From NCBI RefSeq assembly GCF_030232265.1, contig NZ_JASPJK010000007.1:1-64000 (forward strand): a stretch of DNA of 64,000 nt, in the 5' to 3' direction. The position numbers were made by a program, and so were the translations under genes. This DNA comes from Corynebacterium sp. MSK041 (GTDB lineage: Bacteria > Actinomycetota > Actinomycetes > Mycobacteriales > Mycobacteriaceae). A model generated the notes under the pieces. The model worked only from the letters and a program-made list of their open reading frames with translations. It was not told the DNA's origin and did not search any database. Shown here in pieces: positions 9,186-18,260 of this stretch (position 1 is the first letter of the stretch; every line of letters begins with the position of its first letter).

Positions 9186-9923
9186 CTAGTCAAGGTCTGC
9201 TATCAGTGCGGGGAGGGCGTTCGCGGCGGTGTCCAGAAGTGTGACGGTGGCAAGCGGCGTGAGGTCGGTTTCCATGGGTGTGACCTCGATGATGGGGGTG
9301 CCTTGTTCGTGGGCAAGACGGGGGAGTCCGGCGGCGGGGTAGACCACGCCAGATGTGCCCACAATGACCACGAGGTCAGCCTCCCGCATGCGCCGTTCCG
9401 CCTCCTCCCATTCGCGCGCGGGGAGGGGCTCGCTGAACCAGACGACGCCAGGCCGGACGAGGTTGCCACACAGCGGGCACTGCGGAGGCGCAGGCTTTTC
9501 CACGTCCCCCTTATACGGCCGCCCACACACCGCACAGCGGTAATGGAAAAGCGAGCCATGCAGGTGCACCACGTCGCGGGAACCGGCACGCTCGTGGAGG
9601 TCGTCGATGTTCTGCGTGGTCACGGTTAGGGGGGTATACGTGGCCCATTTCGCCAGTGCCAGGTGCCCCGCGTTGGGCTCCGCCTGGCTGGCGAGGTGGG
9701 CGCGCCAGCGATACCAGGCCCACATGGTGTCGGGGTCTTTGGCCCAGGCGTCGATGGACGCCATTGCGGTGGGGTCCACGTTTTCCCAGATGCCGGTGAC
9801 GGCGTCGCGGTAGGTGGCCAGGCCGGAGTCGGCGCTTATGCCGGCGCCGGTGAACACTTCGACGCGGCGGGCGGTGGCTACGAGTTCGCGGGCGTGATCA
9901 AGGGCACGGTCTGATGCGGTCAT
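9186..9923 (-). CDS. NAD-dependent protein deacylase (sirtuin)
   Basis: Removes acyl groups from protein lysines using NAD+. The 245-residue product shows the class signatures: FTGAGISADSGLATYRD for NAD binding, TQNIDDLHERAG, the catalytic His in VHLHGS, and two zinc pairs in CAVCGRPY and CPLCG. The longer frame to 9950 adds nine residues with no family match, so MTASDRAL is taken as the start. It is close to CobB/SIR2 of actinobacteria. It probably forms an operon with the ROK regulator downstream and is divergent from the DUF885 gene, with 44 bases between the two starts. Confidence 0.88.
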   Translation of the reverse strand: MTASDRALDHARELVATARRVEVFTGAGISADSGLATYRDAVTGIWENVDPTAMASIDAWAKDPDTMWAWYRWRAHLASQAEPNAGHLALAKWATYTPLTVTTQNIDDLHERAGSRDVVHLHGSLFHYRCAVCGRPYKGDVEKPAPPQCPLCGNLVRPGVVWFSEPLPAREWEEAERRMREADLVVIVGTSGVVYPAAGLPRLAHEQGTPIIEVTPMETDLTPLATVTLLDTAANALPALIADLD

Positions 9924-9967
9924 GGGCCTCACTCTAATGGGGCGGATCATCGGTACACTCTTCTTTT

Positions 9968-11623
9968 ATGTGTTCACCGGAGCGGCAGCCGTCCCTGCTT
10001 GATGCCACCTGCGAGGACTTTGTGTATGACCTTGCGGAGCTTTCGCCCACCTTGGCTACCACCTTGGGCATCGACGGGTATGACGACCAGTTGCAGGATT
10101 TCTCCCCGGAGCATTGGGGTGCGTTGGCGGATCGGATCAGGGATCTGATCGCGGACGTGGATGCCCTGAATGACGGGACGGATTCGTCGGACGATGATGA
10201 TGATTTTGATTCCGTGGATTACGTCACCGGCGCCATCCTGCGTGACCGCATGGCGGTGGAGTTGGATCTGCACCACAGTGGTGAGGATCTGCGGATGCTC
10301 AATAACGTGACGTCCCCGGTGCAGGTGATCCGTAACTGTTTGACGGTGATGCCGAAGGAGACGCAGGAGGACCTGGATAACCTCACGTCCCGGTTGTTTG
10401 CGGTGCGGACGTCGTTGGCGGGCTACCGGGAGTCTTTGGCGGAGGCGGCCAGTCATGGTGATGTGGCGACGCAGCGCCAGATTAATGCGGTGATCAGCCA
10501 GTGTGAGGCGCTGGGGGAGCACGGCTCCGTCCTGGAAACTTTGGGGCTTGTCGCTGATGCGGAGTCCGTCGCTGAGGCGAAGGACGCGTTCAGTGAGATG
10601 GCGGATTGGCTCTCCACTGAGCTTGCGCCGTTGGCCCACCACGAGGATGCGGTAGGCAGGGAGCGCTACGAGCTGTTTTCGGAGTTCTTCCTCGGCCGTT
10701 CGGTGGATTTGGATGATGCGTATGAGTGGGCGTTGGAGGAGTTGAGGGGGGTCGTCGATAAGCAGCAAGCTTTAGCGCGCGAGCTTTACGACGAATGCAC
10801 ACCCCGCAGCGCCTGCAAGCGCCTGGACGCGGACCCGAATTACACGATCACGGACCGCCATGCGCTGGTGGAATGGATGCAGCGGACCACGGACCAGCTG
10901 ATTGAGAAGCTGGACGGCACGATGTTCACTCTGCCGGAGGAGATCCGCACGCTGGAATGTCGCGTGGAGGAGACTGGCACGGGCGGCATGCTGTACACCC
11001 CGCCGTCGGAGGATCTCACGCGCCCTGGTCTGCTGTGCTGGTCTGTGCCGGAGGGCCAAGACGCATTCCACACGTGGCATGAGCTGGCGCGCATTTGCCA
11101 TGAAGGTGTGCCCGGCCATCACGTGCAGCAAGGCATCGCCATGACGCAGCGCGACACCCTCAACTTGTGGCGCCGCGCCATCAATTGGAACGCCGCGCAC
11201 GGCGAAGGGTGGGCCGTATACGCCGAGGCCCTCATGGGTGAGCTGGGGCTTTTCGACGACCCCGCCTACCGCATGGGCCTCCTCGACTCCCTGCGTTTGC
11301 GCATGGCGCGCGTGGCCGTGGACATCGGTGTGCACCTGCAGAAGAAGACCCCGGACGGCTCCGGCTACTGGGACGCCCCCTACGCCAAGGCTTTCCTGCG
11401 GGAGAACACCGCGATGAATGAGCAGAACCTCACCTTTGAGATCGACCGCTACATGGGCTGGCCCGCCCAGGCCACCTCCTATGCCTTGGGGTATCGCGAT
11501 TGGATGGACCTGCGCTCCAAGGCCCGCGACCGCGGCATGACCCTGCGCGAGTTCCATGACAAGGCCCTGCGTTTGGGGTCCATGCCGATGGACATGTTGG
11601 CGCACCAGATCTTGGACGCCTAG
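9968..11623 (+). CDS. DUF885 family protein, putative metallopeptidase
   Basis: A 551-residue protein without an evident signal peptide. It begins DATCEDFVYDLAELSPTLAT, as DUF885 proteins do, and carries the family metal-site-like motif HEGVPGHHVQQ (about residue 378 on), followed by HGEGWAVYAEALMGELG. The motif resembles an HExxxGH zinc site, so a carboxypeptidase-like role has been suggested for the family, but its function is not established. It is full length for the family. It is transcribed away from the sirtuin gene and ends nine bases before the convergent AbrB-type gene. It contains an 11-mer repeat copy at 10753. Confidence 0.8.
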   Translation: MCSPERQPSLLDATCEDFVYDLAELSPTLATTLGIDGYDDQLQDFSPEHWGALADRIRDLIADVDALNDGTDSSDDDDDFDSVDYVTGAILRDRMAVELDLHHSGEDLRMLNNVTSPVQVIRNCLTVMPKETQEDLDNLTSRLFAVRTSLAGYRESLAEAASHGDVATQRQINAVISQCEALGEHGSVLETLGLVADAESVAEAKDAFSEMADWLSTELAPLAHHEDAVGRERYELFSEFFLGRSVDLDDAYEWALEELRGVVDKQQALARELYDECTPRSACKRLDADPNYTITDRHALVEWMQRTTDQLIEKLDGTMFTLPEEIRTLECRVEETGTGGMLYTPPSEDLTRPGLLCWSVPEGQDAFHTWHELARICHEGVPGHHVQQGIAMTQRDTLNLWRRAINWNAAHGEGWAVYAEALMGELGLFDDPAYRMGLLDSLRLRMARVAVDIGVHLQKKTPDGSGYWDAPYAKAFLRENTAMNEQNLTFEIDRYMGWPAQATSYALGYRDWMDLRSKARDRGMTLREFHDKALRLGSMPMDMLAHQILDA

Positions 11624-11632
11624 CATCGGCTT

Positions 11633-12691
11633 TTAGTCGCGGCGTTTGTCCATGCGGTGCAGGATCGTGGGCAAGGCTGCTGCGAACACCACGATGCAGA
11701 TGAGCCGAATCAGCTGCAACGCGACCACCGCTGGACCCCCACCGCCTTCGGCAGACAGCGCCAGCACCGTTTCAATCGCGCCGGGGCTGGTGGCTAGGTA
11801 GCCCTCGAAGTAGGTGATACCCAACCACTTGGCCACGCCCCATCCGGTGCCGGCACAGGCCCCCATGACCACGATGATGAAGGTGATGGTGGCGGGCAGC
11901 AGGCTGGCAAAGTGCTTCAAAGCAGGCACGCTGAGCCCCCCACCGCAGGCCCAGCCGATGGACAGGAAAGCCATGATGGCGAGTGGTTCGGGCGGGGCGA
12001 GGGGGATGGGGAGGAGACTGGCGATAATCGCTGTGAGGATCAGCGGCCCAAAAACCGCCGGTGCGGGGAGGTGGCACCAGGAGGCGATCGGTTTGCCGAC
12101 CATGGCCACGGCGATGACCAGCAGCCACATCCACCAGGTCACTTCAATGCCCGCGGCGTGGTTGCTTCCTGGTGTGGGTAGGAAGGATGCGACGAGTGGC
12201 AGTGTCATGGATACCGCTAATAGCCGCAGGTATTGAGTGAGCGCGACGTAGCGCATGTTGGCGCCGAGTTCAGTGGCTAGCGCTGGCATGATGGAGGACC
12301 CGCCGGAGAGCATGGACAGCACACCAGTTTCGCGGCTGACGCCTTCGCCTCGTTTGGTGGAGTAGCGGGCAAGCAGAAGCCCGCCAACAAAGCCGATGCC
12401 CACGATCACGGCCGCGGACACGAGGCCCGGCACGAGGTAGCGCGCGAGTTCCCCCACTGGCACCCCCGCCAGGGGTAGTGCGGCGAGGACGCCGATGATG
12501 CCACGGCAGAACTGGTAGAAGGTGGCGTTGAGCTTCAGTTCTCGCCCGGTGCCCAGGGCGGAGGCGCCGGAGACGATGATCCCAGCCAGAATCCAGGCTG
12601 CCGGCACATGGAGCAGGGTCAACGCGTATCCAAGCAGTACCGACACGGGTGCCACGATCATCCATCGGCTGCGTTGTTCCACGTTTGGCAT
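11633..12691 (-). CDS. AbrB-family integral membrane protein
   Basis: About 352 residues with 9-10 hydrophobic segments. It has two copies of the AbrB (PF05145) duplication, each with the pattern PAAWILAGIIVSG…LG and LSMLSGGSSIMPALATELGA. Proteins of this family are often mislabelled as transcriptional regulators or ammonia monooxygenases: they are membrane proteins of unknown transport function. The start is uncertain. MPNVEQRSRW (12691) leaves 16 bases to the divergent TSUP gene, MEAHATMPN (12709) overlaps it, and the frame stays open to 12916 inside that gene. No strong ribosome-binding site is seen at either. Confidence 0.75.
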   Translation of the reverse strand: MPNVEQRSRWMIVAPVSVLLGYALTLLHVPAAWILAGIIVSGASALGTGRELKLNATFYQFCRGIIGVLAALPLAGVPVGELARYLVPGLVSAAVIVGIGFVGGLLLARYSTKRGEGVSRETGVLSMLSGGSSIMPALATELGANMRYVALTQYLRLLAVSMTLPLVASFLPTPGSNHAAGIEVTWWMWLLVIAVAMVGKPIASWCHLPAPAVFGPLILTAIIASLLPIPLAPPEPLAIMAFLSIGWACGGGLSVPALKHFASLLPATITFIIVVMGACAGTGWGVAKWLGITYFEGYLATSPGAIETVLALSAEGGGGPAVVALQLIRLICIVVFAAALPTILHRMDKRRD

Positions 12692-12707
12692 AGTAGCGTG
12701 GGCTTCC

Positions 12708-13448
12708 ATGATTGCCCTATTGCTCGCCGCCGCTGCGCTTGCCGGTTGGGTGGATGCGGTGATTGGGGGTGGCGGCCTCATCCTCATCCCGGTGCTGATG
12801 GCGGGTACGCCGTTGCCGGGGGCGGCGGTTCTGGCGACGAATAAGGTGGCGTCGGTCTCAGGCACGGCGTCGGCAGCCTTCACGATGGTCCGTCGCGTGG
12901 GTGTGCCCCGCCGCACCTGGGCTTACGCTCTCATTGCGGGTGTGTTGTCTGCGGGTGGTGCGCTCATCGCATCGCTTATTAGCGACGCCCTCATCCGCCC
13001 CCTCATCCTCATCCTGCTCGTCGCCGTAGGGATCTTCGTGGCGTTTAAACCGGAGTTCGGCACGGCTGAGTCTGAGCCGGTGGTCACGCGCGCTCGACTC
13101 GCCGGCGGGGTATGCCTAGTGGCGGCCATCGGGTTTTATGACGGGACGTTTGGCCCCGGCACCGGCATGTTCCTCATCATGGGGTTCACGGCGCTGTTCG
13201 CGCAGAACTTCCTGCAGTCCGCCGCGATGGCGAAGGTGGTGAACACGGCCACGAACTTAGGCGCCCTCGGCGTGTTCATCGCGGCCGGATATGTTGATTG
13301 GGCTTTAGCATTGTCCCTGGCAGCGGCAAATATTGTGGGCGCGCAGATCGGCGCCCGGACGGTGCTCGGTGGCGGGGCGAAGCTAGTGCGCTATGCCATG
13401 CTCACCCTGGTGGTCGTACTGACGGTCTACCTGGCGCTCGACCTTTAA
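12708..13448 (+). CDS. TSUP (TauE/SafE) family anion exporter
   Basis: A 246-residue membrane protein with about eight hydrophobic helices and the duplicated TSUP motif: AGWVDAVIGGGGLILIP near the N-terminus and AAIGFYDGTFGPGTGMFLI in the second half. Members export sulfite, sulfoacetate or other organosulfur anions. The substrate here is unknown. The start ATG is next to the N-terminal helix. The longer frame (from 12522) is antisense to the AbrB gene and is rejected. It ends before a shared hairpin with the convergent antiporter gene. Confidence 0.85.
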   Translation: MIALLLAAAALAGWVDAVIGGGGLILIPVLMAGTPLPGAAVLATNKVASVSGTASAAFTMVRRVGVPRRTWAYALIAGVLSAGGALIASLISDALIRPLILILLVAVGIFVAFKPEFGTAESEPVVTRARLAGGVCLVAAIGFYDGTFGPGTGMFLIMGFTALFAQNFLQSAAMAKVVNTATNLGALGVFIAAGYVDWALALSLAAANIVGAQIGARTVLGGGAKLVRYAMLTLVVVLTVYLALDL

Positions 13449-13472
13449 GCTTGCCTTGGTGCCGGATGTGTG

Positions 13473-13503
13473 CTTGTCGCTCGATTTTTAATCGAGTGAC
13501 AAG
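13473..13503. terminator. Bidirectional hairpin between TSUP and antiporter genes
   Basis: A 13-base stem (13473-13485 with 13491-13503, one G-T pair) with a five-base loop of TTTTA. It lies between two convergent genes and overlaps the last five codons of the antiporter gene. There is no long T-run after it on either strand, so termination efficiency is uncertain. Confidence 0.55.
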
Positions 13504-14993
13504 GAGCCGTTCAGCAGTCCCACGACGGCAAAGATCGAGCCCACCACAACCACGAGGACCACGGCCCATTCGAAGGTGTTGAAGGGCTTCTCGCGCTGCG
13601 CCAGGCGGGTCCACACGTAGGCGATGAGGCCCGGGATCACAGCCAAAGCGCCGAAGAGGACGTACACCAGGTCCGCCGCGTAGATGAGCCACAGTGAGTA
13701 GATGAAACCGATAATGCCGATGACTAGGTGGCGGCGGTTGTCGGGGGTGGAGACGGTGGGGCCGGAGTCGTCGAAACGCGTTCCGGCGTGGGGGTGTGAC
13801 AGGCCCTTGCCGCGGACGGCGAGGAGCACGAGGTACAGCGACGAGAAGATGTACGGCAACAGGTACATGATGGTGGCCAGCTGCACCATGGCGTTGTAGG
13901 ACGTCTCGTTGGCGAAGAAGACGATGACGAAGAACTGCACCACACTGGTGGACAGCAACTGGGCCATGAACGGTGCGCCGTTCGCGTTCTTCTGGGCGAG
14001 CTTGTTGGGCAGCAGGTTGTCGCTGGCCATCATCACGATGGGTTCTGCGCACAGCATCTGCCAGGAGATATACGCGCCCAGCACGGACAGGCATAGGCCG
14101 ATGGAGATCAGCGCGCCACCCCACGGGCCGACGGCGGCTTCCAGCACGGCGCCCATGGAGTTGGACGGCAGCGCGGCGAGCTCTTCGCGGGTGAGCACAC
14201 CATAGGAGAGCGTGGACACGGCAACGAGCAGCGCGAGCACCGACAGGAAGCCGATGACCGTCGCGCGGCCAATATCCTTACGGGAACGTGCCTGCTTGGA
14301 GTACACGGAGGCACCCTCAATACCAATGAACACCCACACCGTGAACAGCATGATGCCCTGGATCTGCTCCTGCAGCGGGATGCCGGAGTCCGCGCCCCAG
14401 AAGTCCAGGGTGAACTTGTCCCAGCTGAAGCCCACGAAGGCGATGAGCACAATGAACGCGAGGATTGGCACCAACTTCGCAATCGTGGTGACCAGGTTCA
14501 TCACCGCCGCCTGTTTCACGCCGCGGGTAAGCGCGAAGAAAATGGCCCAAGTCAGGGCCGACACCGCCAAGGCCACGATCCACGGGTTCTCCTCATTGAA
14601 GAAGGGCAGGTAGTGCCCCGCAGTGCCAAAGAACAAGGTGGCGTAACCCACCTGCGCCATAACGGAACCCAGCCAGTAGCCCCAACCAGCGGTGAACCCG
14701 ATGAAATCACCCAAGCCCGCGCGCACGTAGGAGTACACGCCGGAATCCAGGTTCGGCTTGCGCCGCGCGAGGATCTGGAACACGAACGCAATGGACAGCA
14801 TGCCCACACCGGCGATGACCCAGCCGATGAGCATCGCGCCGGGGCTAGCCACCGACGCAATATTTTGCGGCAAAGCGAAGATGCCGGAACCGACGGTGGA
14901 GCCGATGATCAGGGAGACCAGCGTCCAGATGGTCACTGTGTTCGCGCGGCTTGCAGCACTTGGCGCGCTGGGGGCGCTGTGGGCGTTAGTCAT
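13488..14993 (-). CDS. APC-superfamily amino acid antiporter (arginine/ornithine-like)
   Basis: A 501-residue permease with about 12-13 transmembrane segments. The N-terminal VSLIIGSTVGSGIFALPQNIA is the substrate-loop signature of basic amino acid/polyamine antiporters, and SGVYSYVRAGLGDFIGF and VFIGIEGASVYSKQARSRKDIG are as in ArcD-type arginine-ornithine exchangers. It probably exchanges a basic amino acid for its amine or ornithine. No arginine deiminase or decarboxylase gene lies nearby, so the exact pair is open. Its stop falls inside a hairpin shared with the TSUP gene. Confidence 0.82.
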   Translation of the reverse strand: MTNAHSAPSAPSAASRANTVTIWTLVSLIIGSTVGSGIFALPQNIASVASPGAMLIGWVIAGVGMLSIAFVFQILARRKPNLDSGVYSYVRAGLGDFIGFTAGWGYWLGSVMAQVGYATLFFGTAGHYLPFFNEENPWIVALAVSALTWAIFFALTRGVKQAAVMNLVTTIAKLVPILAFIVLIAFVGFSWDKFTLDFWGADSGIPLQEQIQGIMLFTVWVFIGIEGASVYSKQARSRKDIGRATVIGFLSVLALLVAVSTLSYGVLTREELAALPSNSMGAVLEAAVGPWGGALISIGLCLSVLGAYISWQMLCAEPIVMMASDNLLPNKLAQKNANGAPFMAQLLSTSVVQFFVIVFFANETSYNAMVQLATIMYLLPYIFSSLYLVLLAVRGKGLSHPHAGTRFDDSGPTVSTPDNRRHLVIGIIGFIYSLWLIYAADLVYVLFGALAVIPGLIAYVWTRLAQREKPFNTFEWAVVLVVVVGSIFAVVGLLNGSLSLD

Positions 14994-15035
14994 AACGCTT
15001 AAACATACTGGGTGGCCACCAATTTTTTAAAAGGT

Positions 15036-17288
15036 TCACATGCGGTTTTTAGTGCGCGCGGTGGCCTGCGCGGTCCAGGGGTCTTCGGGCCAGGGGTGTT
15101 TGGGGTAGCGGCCGCGCATCTCTTTGCGCACCTCGGCGTAGGGGCCGTTCCAGAAACTCTCCAGGTCGTCGGTCACCGCGAGTTCGCGCCCCGCGGGGGA
15201 GAGGAGGTGGAAAAGTACGGGCATATTGCTTATCGACGCACCCCCCACCATCCCAAAACACTCTTGCAACTTCACCCGCACGATGGGCCGCCCGGTGGAG
15301 TAGTCGATGCGCGGGTGGGAGCCGGAGGGCACGGCGAGTTTTTCGGGGGCTAGTTCATCCATCCTTGCTGCTTCGGGCCAGGGCAGCTGGCGGGTCAGCG
15401 CGACGTACATGTCCAGGTTTTTGAGTGGCGTGCCGTTGGCCAGCTGCTGGATTTCGGGGGTGTAGTCGCCCTGGGTGACGTCGGGCCAAGGCTCGCCGTG
15501 TTGGGCGTGGAGGAAGTCAAGGCGGTGCTTGAGGACGTGGGCTTTCTCAGACAGTGGGAATTGGTCGAAGGTGATGCCCGCCAGGGCCTCGGCGGCGTCG
15601 GCGGGGTTGAGGGTGACGGGCGTGGAGGTCAGTTCGATAGCACCGATGGCGGTGGTGCGGCGGGTGCGAACTTTGCCGTCAACGAGTGAGGCTGTTGTCT
15701 TTTCTTCGATGCGGTCCGTGGGCAGGCCGATGGGTGCGGCAGCGCGGATGATGGCGCCGCTGCGGGTGAGTTGAACTTCAGCGGCGGCGATCCATTCGGT
15801 GGGTGTGATGCTGCTGTCCAGGGTGGCGCGGGTGCCGCTGGCAAGGAGGTATTCGCGGTCGTCGAGGCGTTTGGCCACCCATTCGGGGAAGGCTGTGGCC
15901 ACGACGTCACCGGCGGGGACGGGGGCGGATCTATCCACGAGCCTTGCCAGCCTCTCCACCACGCGCCTCGGTGCCCGCGCCCGGCTGAGATCCCCGCTGA
16001 GCCCTTCCGTGAGAGCCGCAACAGAGTCCGCAGCACCCGAGCCATGGCGCAGCAGCGCGGTGCCCAGGCGGGGGTCCATTGGCAGGGCAGCTAGGCGGCG
16101 ACCGTGGGCGGTGATGGTGTTAGAAGCATCCAACGCCCCCAGCGCACGCAAGGTCGCGTGCGCTGCGTCCAACGCTGCGGCCGGTGGCGGGGTGAGCAGT
16201 GGCAGATCTGGGGACCCCCACGCCGCCATCGTCAGTGCTGCGGAGGTGAGATCCGCGGTGGTGATTTCCGCGGCGATGTCGGCGGCGAAGTGCTGGTAGT
16301 CCGACTGGGAATACGCCCGCAGCACCGTGCCGGGACCCAAGCGCCCGGCACGCCCGGCGCGCTGGTCGGCGCTGGTAGCGGCGGCGGAAACGGTGACCAG
16401 GCCCGTCATCGCGCGGCTGGCGTCACGCCGGGGCACGCGGGATAAGCCGGCATCTACCACGCGGCGGACACCGGGGACGGTGATGGAGGACTCGGCAATT
16501 GCGGTGGCCACCACCACGGGGGCATCCCCATCCAGCGCCGCGTCCTGTTCGCGGGAGCTCAACCGGCCGTGCAATGGTGCGGCATCCGGCAGGTGGCTAC
16601 ACACCAGCTCCACTTCGCGCACGCCGGGCACGAAGACAAGGGTGCGCTCAGAAGGGGGAGCACCACCCGCCAGGCGCGCCACGTGCTCGTAGAACTCCCG
16701 GGTGCCCTCCGCGCGGCCTGGGTGCGGGTGGTAGCTCACATCCAGGGGGTGGATGACGGACTCCGTGGACACCACCTGCGCACCCATGTGGTCGGCCAAC
16801 GCTAGGGCATCCAAGGTGGCAGACATGGCGGCCAGGTAGAGGTCATCGCGCAGGTAGGCCACCTCCATCAGCATGGCCAAGACCAGATCGGTGTCCAGCT
16901 GGCGCTCGTGGACTTCGTCGATCACTACCGCACCCACACCAGTCAGTTCCGGGTCCTTGAGTAGCCGGTTGAGCAGCACGCCCGGGGTGAGAAACTCCAC
17001 CAGTGAGCCGTCTTTGTGTTCGCCGCGGATGGAGTAGCCGATGCGGGTGCCTAAGGGGGAGGCGTCGAGAAGCGAAAGGCGACGTGCAGCCGCGCGAACC
17101 GCAACCCGGCGTGGGGCGACAACGAGTGTGGTGCCGTGCACGAGGTTGCTGATCGCGGGCGGCACGAGCGTTGTTTTACCTGTTCCCGGCGGTGCTTCGA
17201 CCACGACGGGGCCACACGCGGGCAGCGAATCCACCATACCCGCGACCGGTAGGCCCGCCCCGATGACGGCGAGATCGAAGTGTGACAC
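15036..17288 (-). CDS. hrpB: ATP-dependent helicase HrpB
   Basis: A DEAH-box-type RNA/DNA helicase of about 750 residues. Motif I is APPGTGKTTLVPP, motif II is VIDEVHERQLDTD (DEVH), motif III is SATLD, and motif VI is QRAGRAGRLGPG. The HrpB C-terminal domain is present (GHPWPEDPW-like end, PKHPWPEDPW). The frame opens with ATG at 17312, but its first eight residues (Cys-rich) look spurious: GTG at 17288 gives a start directly before the family region. In other bacteria HrpB is non-essential. A link to cell-wall protein PonA is known for mycobacteria and proteobacteria only by gene position. An 11-mer repeat copy is at 15228. Confidence 0.87.
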   Translation of the reverse strand: MSHFDLAVIGAGLPVAGMVDSLPACGPVVVEAPPGTGKTTLVPPAISNLVHGTTLVVAPRRVAVRAAARRLSLLDASPLGTRIGYSIRGEHKDGSLVEFLTPGVLLNRLLKDPELTGVGAVVIDEVHERQLDTDLVLAMLMEVAYLRDDLYLAAMSATLDALALADHMGAQVVSTESVIHPLDVSYHPHPGRAEGTREFYEHVARLAGGAPPSERTLVFVPGVREVELVCSHLPDAAPLHGRLSSREQDAALDGDAPVVVATAIAESSITVPGVRRVVDAGLSRVPRRDASRAMTGLVTVSAAATSADQRAGRAGRLGPGTVLRAYSQSDYQHFAADIAAEITTADLTSAALTMAAWGSPDLPLLTPPPAAALDAAHATLRALGALDASNTITAHGRRLAALPMDPRLGTALLRHGSGAADSVAALTEGLSGDLSRARAPRRVVERLARLVDRSAPVPAGDVVATAFPEWVAKRLDDREYLLASGTRATLDSSITPTEWIAAAEVQLTRSGAIIRAAAPIGLPTDRIEEKTTASLVDGKVRTRRTTAIGAIELTSTPVTLNPADAAEALAGITFDQFPLSEKAHVLKHRLDFLHAQHGEPWPDVTQGDYTPEIQQLANGTPLKNLDMYVALTRQLPWPEAARMDELAPEKLAVPSGSHPRIDYSTGRPIVRVKLQECFGMVGGASISNMPVLFHLLSPAGRELAVTDDLESFWNGPYAEVRKEMRGRYPKHPWPEDPWTAQATARTKNRM

Positions 17289-17379
17289 GCAGACAAATCT
17301 ACATGCACACAAGAGTGGATAATTTTCCCTTTACGTCGCCGCGCGCGTGCTTTTAGGGTGAAAAACGAAGGGGGAAAAC

Positions 17380-17511
17380 ATGCTCATCAACACGTACACA
17401 TTTCATTACCAGCCAGATATCGACGACACCTACTCGTTTCCGGCGGGATCTGTATGCCGACAAACTCGACGAATTCGGCGAAGAGAAAGCGGGCTAGCTC
17501 CCGAGGGATAG
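17380..17511 (+). pseudogene. Possible small gene with a frameshift
   Basis: An ATG follows a good AAGGGGG ribosome-binding site and opens a 43-codon frame beginning MLINTYTFHYQPDIDDTYSF. After about codon 20 this frame turns into Arg-rich sequence, while the +1 frame reads RRDLYADKLDEFGEEKAG and stops with TAG at 17495-17497. The two halves together look like one short acidic protein broken by a single-base change around 17437-17446. No family is recognised. It may also be a chance frame. Confidence 0.35.
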
Positions 17512-17521
17512 ACTCAGCTGC

Positions 17522-18247
17522 ATGGCTGAGAATAAGGCTGAGAACAAGATCGCAGTAGTCACCGGCGGCTCCGCCGGGATTGGGGAGGCCACGGCCCGAG
17601 CCCTGGCCGCCGACGGCTGGACCGTCTACGTCGCCGCCCGCCGCGCGGAGGAGTGCGAGCGTATCGCCGCCGAGATCGGTGGCGTGGGCGTGGAGTTGGA
17701 CGTGACAGATCAGACCAGCGTGGATGAGCTCGCGGCCCGGCTTGACCGGGTTGACCTGCTGGTCAATAACGCGGGCGGCGCGCGAGGCCTCGACTACCTG
17801 CGTGATGCGAACCCGGAGGACTGGGACTGGATGTACCAGACCAACGTCATGGGCACGATGCGCATGATCAAGGCGCTGTACCTGCAGCTCGTGGCGGCGG
17901 AGGGCCTGGTGGTCAACGTCGGTTCCATGGCCGGGTGGGACGCCTACCCGGGCGGCAGCGGATACAACGCGGCCAAGTTCGGGTTGCGTGCCATCACGCG
18001 TGCTTTTAGGCGTGAAGAGGAGTCCACGCCCATCCGCATCACCGAAATTGACCCGGGCCGGGTGAAAACGGACTTCTCCATCAACCGCTTCGGCGGTGAT
18101 GCCGAACGTGCGGCGGCAGTCTATGAGGGCAAACTCAACCTCACCGCCGAGGACATCGCGGAGGCGATCCGGTGGGTGGCGTCGCTGCCGAAGCACGTGA
18201 ACATCGACACGATGAACATCATGCCGACAGACCAGGCCGAGCGCTAG
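17522..18247 (+). CDS. Short-chain dehydrogenase/reductase
   Basis: A classical SDR of 241 residues. It has the NAD(P)-binding TGGSAGIG, NNAG in LVNNAGGARG, the active-site Ser in VNVGSMAGWDAYPGG and the YxxxK pair in SGYNAAKFG. The sequence EIDPGRVKTDF and the end VNIDTMNIMPTDQAE are typical of the YdfG/serine 3-dehydrogenase group, which oxidises 3-hydroxy acids such as L-allo-threonine or serine. The substrate is inferred. It starts a five-gene run of tightly packed plus-strand genes. Confidence 0.85.
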   Translation: MAENKAENKIAVVTGGSAGIGEATARALAADGWTVYVAARRAEECERIAAEIGGVGVELDVTDQTSVDELAARLDRVDLLVNNAGGARGLDYLRDANPEDWDWMYQTNVMGTMRMIKALYLQLVAAEGLVVNVGSMAGWDAYPGGSGYNAAKFGLRAITRAFRREEESTPIRITEIDPGRVKTDFSINRFGGDAERAAAVYEGKLNLTAEDIAEAIRWVASLPKHVNIDTMNIMPTDQAER

Positions 18248-18260
18248 GCCCAGCTCGACC

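Noticed and set aside
11633..12916. Long N-terminal extension of the AbrB-type gene
   Set aside because: It lies antisense within the TSUP gene and has no family match.
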